This document shows positions 1 through 5,239 of a stretch of 5,239 nucleotides of DNA, in pieces. Numbering within the stretch: the first letter of the stretch is position 1; each line of letters opens with the position of its first letter. Source of the stretch: Burkholderiaceae bacterium (GTDB taxonomy: Bacteria > Pseudomonadota > Gammaproteobacteria > Burkholderiales > Burkholderiaceae_C); the NCBI GenBank assembly GCA_025458585.1, contig JALOSD010000228.1:1-5239 (forward strand), given 5' to 3'. The notes beneath the pieces were generated by a model. The model worked only from the letters and a program-made list of their open reading frames with translations, ran no database searches and was not told the DNA's origin. The translations under genes and the position numbers were made by a program.

Positions 1-150
1 CGCCGCGACGGCCAGCGTCCGCACGTCGGCCAGGGTCGGCGCGGCGCGGGCATTCGCCTCGTCGAGCCCGCGGTCGATCGCCTCGAGCGTCGCGGCGTCT
101 GGGTCGTCGTCGAGGCGGATGTCGTCGAGGCGGATGTCGTCGGGGTTCAT
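1..150 (-). CDS. GNAT-like N-acetyltransferase, N-terminal 50 residues (partial)
   Basis: An ATG at 148-150 (minus strand) opens a frame of exactly 50 codons that runs off the left edge. The visible protein begins MNPDDIRLDDIRLDDD and continues with an IDRGLDEANARAA segment followed by LADVRTLAVAA. That helix-then-strand pattern resembles the N-terminus of small GNAT acetyltransferases whose first strand is followed by a G-rich 'vGGavGRTWG' strand, which would lie outside the window. The start is 19 bp after the stop of the upstream acetyltransferase gene on the same strand, so the two are probably co-transcribed. No convincing Shine-Dalgarno precedes the ATG, so translation may depend on coupling. 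The first residues contain a duplicated RLDDI unit from a 15-bp DNA repeat. The family call rests on a short stretch and on memory of homologues; the acetyl-CoA site is not visible. Confidence 0.55.
   Translation of the reverse strand, partial: MNPDDIRLDDIRLDDDPDAATLEAIDRGLDEANARAAPTLADVRTLAVAA
106..135. repeat. 15-bp tandem duplication inside a coding N-terminus
   Basis: Two perfect adjacent copies of gtcgtcgaggcggat lie at 106-120 and 121-135, followed by a partial third copy (gtcgtcg). Read on the minus strand they encode the repeated acidic unit IRLDD near the start of the partial GNAT-like protein. The length is a multiple of three, so the frame is kept. It looks like a slippage-type duplication. 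Confidence 0.8.
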
Positions 151-169
151 CGGCGATGCCGGCGCGCCG

Positions 170-646
170 TCAGCGCGGCCGCTCGAGCTGCCAGCGCAAG
201 TGCGAGCGCACGGTGGGCCACTCGGCGGCGGTGATGCTGTAGACGGCGGTATCGCGCAGCGTGCCGTCGGCGGCGCGCTGGTGGCTGCGCAGGATGCCGT
301 CGAGCTGTGCGCCAAGACGCTCGATCGCGCGCCGGCTCTGCACGTTTAAGCGATGGGTGCGGAACTCGACGGCGATGCAGTCGAGCGCCTCGAACGCGTG
401 GCGCAGCAGCATCGGCATTCCTTGCGCGTCGAGCACGGTGAAGGGCAGCATGCTGCCCGTCGCCTGCAGCCCGAGGCGGCGCTCGATCTCCGCCGCCATG
501 CGCTCGGGCGACGGAATGCTCGTGTACCAGACCTGCCACAGCTCGCCGTCGCGCACCGCCTCGGTCAACGCGTCGGCATGCTCGCGGCGCAGCGGCACGA
601 GGGACGCGTGGCGGCCGCGCAGCTCGACCTCGGGTGGCCAGCTCAC
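170..646 (-). CDS. RimJ/RimL-type GNAT acetyltransferase with central segment missing
   Basis: The frame encodes 158 residues from a GTG at 644-646 (VSWPPEVELRGRHASLVPL). The start fits the usual beginning of this GNAT subgroup, but no clear Shine-Dalgarno is present. Residues 1-75 match the N-terminal half: RGRHASLVPL, then DGELWQVWYTSIPSPE at 33-48 and SMLPFTVLDAQG at 65-76. Residues 79-158 match the C-terminal half: MLLRHAFEALDCIAVEFRTH, then N101-x-x-S104-RRAIERLGA, a typical motif-B helix. As I recall them, homologues have about 40 more residues between LDAQG and LLLRHAFE (GMTTY-type strand, ANRRVEIGSTW, then VQRT-NTECK), which include the loop that holds the acetyl-CoA pyrophosphate. 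Here G76 is followed directly by MPMLLRH, in frame. The protein may therefore be inactive or non-canonical. It lies 19 bp after the MoxR-type ATPase gene and is probably in its operon. Native substrates of this subgroup are N-terminal or side-chain amines; none is predictable here. Confidence 0.8.
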   Translation of the reverse strand: MSWPPEVELRGRHASLVPLRREHADALTEAVRDGELWQVWYTSIPSPERMAAEIERRLGLQATGSMLPFTVLDAQGMPMLLRHAFEALDCIAVEFRTHRLNVQSRRAIERLGAQLDGILRSHQRAADGTLRDTAVYSITAAEWPTVRSHLRWQLERPR

Positions 647-665
647 GGGCGTGGCCCCGGCGGGT

Positions 666-1508
<843 letters not shown>

Positions 1509-1534
1509 GGTCGTCGTCGGGGGCGCTGGGAGGG

Positions 1535-1562
1535 TCGAGTCAGTATATGCGGCCCCTATAAT
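1535..1562 (+). promoter_or_regulatory. Putative sigma-70 promoter of the cytochrome-HMA unit
   Basis: A perfect TATAAT lies at 1557-1562, striking in such GC-rich DNA and 71 bp before the cytochrome start codon. A weak -35 candidate, tcgagt (1535-1540), sits 16 bp upstream. On the opposite strand TATACT (1547-1542) could be a -10 for the divergent ATPase gene, but I found no good -35 for it. If both are used the two promoters overlap back to back. Confidence 0.5.
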
Positions 1563-1633
1563 CGCGCCCGCTCTAGCAGTCGGCTGCCGCTCGATGCGGT
1601 AGCGCGCATCCGCCAACCCGCACACCCCTGACG

Positions 1634-2242
1634 ATGAAGCGTTCCCTGTTGATGGCGCTGGCCCTGGCCGGCACGGTATCCGCAACGTTCGCGCAGCAGG
1701 CCGGCGGCAATGCCCAGGCCGGCGCGAACAAGGTCGCGATGTGCATCGGCTGCCACGGCATTCCGTCGTACCAGGCGAGCTTTCCCGAGATCCACAAGGT
1801 GCCGATGATCTCGGGCCAGAGCGAGAAGTACATCGCCGCATCGCTCCAGGCCTACAAGAAGGGCGAGCGCCGCCACCCGACGATGCGCGGGCTCGCCGCG
1901 TCGCTGAACGACCAGGACATCGCCGACATCGCCGCCTACTACGCCGACCACGGCGCCGGCAACCCCGAGGTGCCCGAGACCCCCGGCGTGTCGTGCCACG
2001 GCGCGAACTTCAACAAGCCGATCGACGGCACCTACCCGAAGATCGCCGGCCAGCACGCGGACTACCTCTACGTGGCGCTGCGCTCGTATCGCACCCAGGG
2101 CAACGCGAACATCGGCCGCGCGAACCCGATCATGGGCGGCATCGTGCAGCAGTTCAGCAACGCCGAGCTGAAGGCGATGGCCAACTATCTCGCCTCGCTG
2201 CCGGGCGACCTGCGCACGGTGCCCCAGTCGCGCTTCCGCTGA
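1634..2242 (+). CDS. Cytochrome c4-like periplasmic protein with degenerate second heme motif
   Basis: The 202-residue product starts with a Sec signal peptide (MKR, hydrophobic core LLMALALAGTV, probable cleavage after TFA at residue 20). Two c-type domains follow, as in diheme cytochrome c4, which shuttles electrons to terminal oxidases. Domain 1 has a normal CIGCH heme site (C37, C40, H41) and a probable Met ligand in HPTMRGLAASL (M84). Domain 2 has the conserved HGANFNKPID, YPKIAGQHADYLYVALRSY and a probable Met ligand in NPIMGG (M167), but the heme site reads GVSCH (118-122): the first cysteine is glycine (GGC at 1985-1987, one base from TGC). This predicts either one-thioether attachment or loss of heme 2. 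The C-terminus NYLASLPGDLRTVPQSRFR is intact. The start fits the signal peptide though its Shine-Dalgarno is weak. An HMA gene follows 29 bp downstream, probably in the same operon. Confidence 0.9.
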   Translation: MKRSLLMALALAGTVSATFAQQAGGNAQAGANKVAMCIGCHGIPSYQASFPEIHKVPMISGQSEKYIAASLQAYKKGERRHPTMRGLAASLNDQDIADIAAYYADHGAGNPEVPETPGVSCHGANFNKPIDGTYPKIAGQHADYLYVALRSYRTQGNANIGRANPIMGGIVQQFSNAELKAMANYLASLPGDLRTVPQSRFR

Positions 2243-2261
2243 GCGCGCGACCTCGACCGCC

Positions 2262-2266
2262 GGAGG
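2262..2266 (+). promoter_or_regulatory. Strong ribosome binding site of the HMA gene
   Basis: GGAGG ends 5 nt before the ATG at 2272. It decides the start of the short HMA protein, which lies at the end of a much longer open frame overlapping the cytochrome gene. Confidence 0.8.
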
Positions 2267-2271
2267 ACGCG

Positions 2272-2463
2272 ATGATCGAGCTGACCCTGCCGACGATGAC
2301 CTGCGGCCATTGCGTCAAGACGGTCACCGAGACGATCCACCGCGTCGACGCCGGTGCGCGGGTCAGCGTTGACCTGCCTACGCATCGCGTGCGCATCGAG
2401 TCGACGCAGCCGGCCGAGCCGTTCCGCGCTGCGCTGGCCGACGAGGGCTACGAAGCGACCTGA
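2272..2463 (+). CDS. Heavy-metal-associated (HMA) domain protein, CopZ-like copper chaperone
   Basis: A 63-residue cytosolic protein consisting of a single HMA domain (beta-alpha-beta-beta-alpha-beta). It begins MIELTLPTMTCGHC; the metal-binding motif MTCGHC has C11 and C14, the pair that binds Cu(I) in CopZ/Atx1-type chaperones. The next segment VKTVTETIHRVDAGARVSVDLPTHRVRIES is the first helix plus strands 2 and 3, and FRAALADEGYEA is the second helix and last turn, with the usual GY near the end. Length is normal for a stand-alone chaperone. A strong GGAGG and the 29-bp gap from the cytochrome stop suggest co-transcription. No copper ATPase is in the window, so the partner is unknown; delivery to an exporter or to respiratory copper enzymes are both possible. 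A mercury or other soft-metal role cannot be excluded from the motif alone. Confidence 0.9.
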   Translation: MIELTLPTMTCGHCVKTVTETIHRVDAGARVSVDLPTHRVRIESTQPAEPFRAALADEGYEAT

Positions 2464-2515
2464 GCCGCGCTTCGCGCGTCTTGCGCGACGGCGTCGTTCG
2501 CCCGTCCTGCCAAGT

Positions 2516-2548
2516 CGATGCCGTGCGGGTTTGCCCCGCACGGCATCG
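2516..2548. terminator. Perfect 14-bp hairpin between the HMA and substrate-binding genes
   Basis: CGATGCCGTGCGGG (2516-2529) pairs perfectly with CCCGCACGGCATCG (2535-2548) around a 5-nt loop (tttgc). It starts 52 bp after the HMA stop, so it could end that transcript, but no T-tract follows on either strand, so it is not a classical intrinsic terminator. It could equally be an operator palindrome or an mRNA leader structure for the gene at 2602. Confidence 0.6.
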
Positions 2549-2560
2549 CAGGTGCCGTGC
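2538..2560 (+). promoter_or_regulatory. Competing second hairpin sharing an arm with the 14-bp hairpin
   Basis: GCACGGCA (2538-2545), part of the right arm of the first hairpin, also pairs with TGCCGTGC (2553-2560). With the C2547-G2551 pair and a U-G wobble the stem reaches 10 pairs around a 3-nt loop. The two folds exclude each other. A possible weak -10 (TACACT, 2562-2567) just downstream would, if real, put this DNA upstream of transcription, making it an operator rather than a leader RNA. Confidence 0.4.
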
Positions 2561-2601
2561 CTACACTGCGCGCGTCCCGGCATCTTCCTGGAGTGCTCGC
2601 G

Positions 2602-4194
2602 ATGGTCCGTTCGTTCTTCTCGTCCCTCGTCGTCGTCGGCGCCCTGTGCGGCGCGCTGTGGTCCGGCAGCGCGCAGGCCCAGACGCTGCGCTGGGCCAGC
2701 CAGGGCGATCCGCAGACGATGGATCCGCACTCGCAGAACGAGTCGATGACGAACATGATGAACGGCCAGGTCTACGAGCGCCTGACCCGGCGCGACCGGC
2801 AGCTCAACATCGTGCCCGGTCTGGCCACCGAGTGGCAGCAGGTCAGCCCGCTCGTGTGGCGCTTCAAGCTGCGGCCGAACGTGAAGTTCCACGACGGCAG
2901 CGCGTTCACCGCCGACGACGTCGTCTACTCGATCGAACGCGGCCAGGCGCCGACGTCGCAGATCGCGAACTACGCCAGCGCCGTCGGCAAGGCCGTGAAG
3001 ATCGACGACCTGACGGTCGAGTTCCGCATGGAGCGCGTCAACCCGATCTTCCTGCAGCACCTCGACGCGCTGTGGATCATGAGCAAGTCGTGGTCCGAGA
3101 AGCACAACGTGACGCGCCCGCTCGACTTCAAGAACAAGGAGGAGAGCTTCGCGTCGCTCAACGCCAACGGCACCGGCCCGTACATGCTCGCGAGCCGCCA
3201 GCCCGGCATCCGCACGACGTACCGGCGCAGCGCCAACTGGTGGGACCGCCACGAGGGCAACGTGCAGGAGATCGTGTTCACGCCGATCGCCAACGACGCG
3301 ACGCGGCTCGCGGCGCTGGTCTCGGGCGAGATCGACTTCGTGCTCGACCCCGCGCCGCGCGACATCCCCCGCCTGCGCAACACGCCCGGCGTCAAGGTGA
3401 TCGACGGCCCCGAGAACCGCATCGTGTTCATCGGCATGGACCAGCACCGCGACGAGCTGCTGCATGGCAGCGTGAAGGACAGGAACCCCTTCAAAGACGT
3501 GCGCGTGCGCCGCGCGCTGTACCACGCGGTCGACATCGAGACGATGAAGACGCGGCTGATGAACGGCCAGAGCTACCCCACCGGCGGCCTGACGCCGTCG
3601 CCGCTCGGCGCCTACAACGACGCCGAGATCGAGAAGCGCTTCCCGTACGACGTTGCGCTCGCGCGCCGGCTCATGGCCGAGGCCGGCTACCCGAACGGCT
3701 TCGACGTCACGCTCGACTGCCCGAACAACCGCTACGTCAACGACGAGGAGATCTGCATCGCGCTCGCCGGCATGTGGGCGCAGATCGGCGTGCGCGTACG
3801 CGTCAACGCGATGCCGCGTGCGACCTACTTCCCCAAGCTAGAGAAGTTCGACACCAGCCTGTACATGCTCGGCTGGGGCGGCGCGGTGACCGACGCCGAG
3901 ACGACGCTGACCCCGGTGTTGCGCAACCCGGGCGAGAAGGGCGTGGGCTTCTACAACTACGGCCGCTCGCGCAACGACAAGTTCGACCAGCTCGCCGCCG
4001 CGTCGAGCGTCGAGGCCGATCCGGCGAAGCGCGAGGAGCTGGTCAAGGCGGCGCTGCGCGAGTTCAAGGAGCAGGTGCACGTGATCCCGCTGCACCGGCA
4101 GGTGATCCCGTGGGCCGCGCGCACGAACGTCGACGTCGTGCACCGAGCCGACAACTGGTTCGAGGTGCAGTGGGTGAGGGTCACGCCGAGGTGA
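2602..4194 (+). CDS. ABC transporter substrate-binding protein, family 5 (peptide/nickel type)
   Basis: A full-length 530-residue periplasmic binding protein of the SBP_bac_5 (DppA/OppA/NikA) type, which captures di- or oligopeptides or related solutes for an ABC importer. The signal peptide is MVRSFFSSLVVVGALCGALW with probable cleavage after AQA (residue 26); no lipobox is seen. The mature protein starts QTLRWASQGDPQTMDP. The family signature is clear: GLATEW (73-78), then LRPNVKFHDGSAFTADDVVYSIER (begins at 90; key residues F96, D98-G99, D105-D106-V107). Later family landmarks are NGTGPY, FTPIANDATRLAALVSGEIDFV, FKDVRVRRALYHAVD, AGYPNGFDVTLDCPN and VIPLHRQVIPWA. The start at 2602 is supported by GGAG at 2590-2593 and by the signal peptide; an upstream in-frame ATG at 2518 lies inside the hairpin and gives no signal peptide. 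No permease or ATPase gene adjoins it on either side, so it is an orphan within the window. Exact ligand unknown. Confidence 0.95.
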   Translation: MVRSFFSSLVVVGALCGALWSGSAQAQTLRWASQGDPQTMDPHSQNESMTNMMNGQVYERLTRRDRQLNIVPGLATEWQQVSPLVWRFKLRPNVKFHDGSAFTADDVVYSIERGQAPTSQIANYASAVGKAVKIDDLTVEFRMERVNPIFLQHLDALWIMSKSWSEKHNVTRPLDFKNKEESFASLNANGTGPYMLASRQPGIRTTYRRSANWWDRHEGNVQEIVFTPIANDATRLAALVSGEIDFVLDPAPRDIPRLRNTPGVKVIDGPENRIVFIGMDQHRDELLHGSVKDRNPFKDVRVRRALYHAVDIETMKTRLMNGQSYPTGGLTPSPLGAYNDAEIEKRFPYDVALARRLMAEAGYPNGFDVTLDCPNNRYVNDEEICIALAGMWAQIGVRVRVNAMPRATYFPKLEKFDTSLYMLGWGGAVTDAETTLTPVLRNPGEKGVGFYNYGRSRNDKFDQLAAASSVEADPAKREELVKAALREFKEQVHVIPLHRQVIPWAARTNVDVVHRADNWFEVQWVRVTPR

Positions 4195-4227
4195 ACGCGC
4201 CCGGCTGACACGGCGATCTCCTCGTCC

Positions 4228-4261
4228 GGCGCTCGAGCGCCCGGCCCAAAACGGGCGCTCG
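4228..4261. terminator. Three-armed inverted repeat downstream of the substrate-binding gene
   Basis: CGAGCGCCCG (4234-4243) pairs perfectly with CGGGCGCTCG (4252-4261) around an 8-nt loop (gcccaaaa). The left arm is also the second half of a perfect 14-bp palindrome GGCGCTCGAGCGCC (4228-4241). It begins 34 bp after the stop at 4194, so a transcription-end role is likely, but there is no T-tract on the plus strand. Confidence 0.5.
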
Positions 4262-4263
4262 CC

Positions 4264-4293
4264 GTCACATTGCTGCCCGATCACGCCTACGAT
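4264..4293 (+). promoter_or_regulatory. Weak candidate promoter for pldA
   Basis: GTCACA (4264-4269) and TACGAT (4288-4293) each match four of six consensus positions with an 18-bp spacer, 79 bp before the pldA start. Nothing better was seen in 4195-4372. This is a guess from base pattern only. Confidence 0.2.
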
Positions 4294-4372
4294 CGTGCGG
4301 TACCGCATCTGACCGCGCGGGGGCTGACGCCGCCGACGGCGTGGCTCGCTCCCGCCCCTGGAGCCTCGATCG

Positions 4373-5239
<867 letters not shown>

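Noticed and set aside
1509..1841. N-terminal extension of the ATPase frame
   Set aside because: It would run through the divergent promoter and into the cytochrome gene; the conserved family N-terminus begins at the ATG at 1508.
1741..2271. N-terminal extension of the HMA frame overlapping the cytochrome gene
   Set aside because: The extension is an off-frame reading of the cytochrome; the strong GGAGG at 2262 and the length of HMA chaperones place the start at 2272.
2518..2601. Upstream in-frame ATG for the substrate-binding protein
   Set aside because: It lies within the left arm of the hairpin, lacks a ribosome binding site, and would bury the signal peptide behind 28 non-hydrophobic residues.
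2185..3525. 446-codon minus-strand open frame
   Set aside because: Antisense to the substrate-binding and HMA genes; the translation is Arg/Val/His-rich with no recognisable domain.
2481..4208. 575-codon plus-strand open frame
   Set aside because: Shifted frame of the substrate-binding gene; the translation is Arg/Ala repeats with no motif, whereas the true frame shows a signal peptide and the family signature.

Overview
The window is very GC-rich, with tightly packed genes, strong G/C third-position bias and long spurious reading frames opposite real ones. From memory, the protein sequences most resemble Burkholderiales-type betaproteobacteria (Rubrivivax/Methylibium/Leptothrix-like). This is an inference from protein style and gene content, not a search result.

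Layout. The left part (1-1508) is a minus-strand cluster read right to left. It holds a MoxR-type AAA+ ATPase (666-1508), a RimJ/RimL-like GNAT acetyltransferase (170-646, GTG start) and the first 50 codons of a second GNAT-like protein that runs off the left edge (1-150). A 125-bp divergent intergenic region with a clear TATAAT box separates this cluster from a plus-strand pair: a periplasmic cytochrome c4-like protein (1634-2242) and, 29 bp later behind a strong Shine-Dalgarno, a 63-residue HMA (copper-chaperone type) protein (2272-2463). A 138-bp intergenic region with a perfect 14-bp inverted repeat and a competing second hairpin follows. Next is a complete periplasmic family-5 (peptide/nickel type) ABC substrate-binding protein (2602-4194). 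A 178-bp gap with a three-armed inverted repeat leads to an outer-membrane phospholipase A (pldA, 4373 to beyond the right edge), which retains the full catalytic triad and calcium ligands.

How the genes work together. The cytochrome and HMA genes look like one transcription unit, and a link to copper or respiratory-oxidase function is plausible. The ATPase and GNAT genes look like another unit; MoxR ATPases usually work with a VWA-domain partner, which is not in the window but could lie to the left. The substrate-binding protein has no permease or ATPase gene beside it here. pldA appears independent.

The most notable observations are molecular oddities in otherwise ordinary genes. The GNAT at 170-646 lacks about 40 central residues, including the expected acetyl-CoA-binding segment, yet stays in frame. 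The second heme motif of the c4-like cytochrome reads GVSCH instead of CxxCH, one base away from normal. The region upstream of the substrate-binding protein can fold into two mutually exclusive hairpins. I saw no CRISPR array, tRNA, rRNA, insertion sequence or obvious defence or mobile system.
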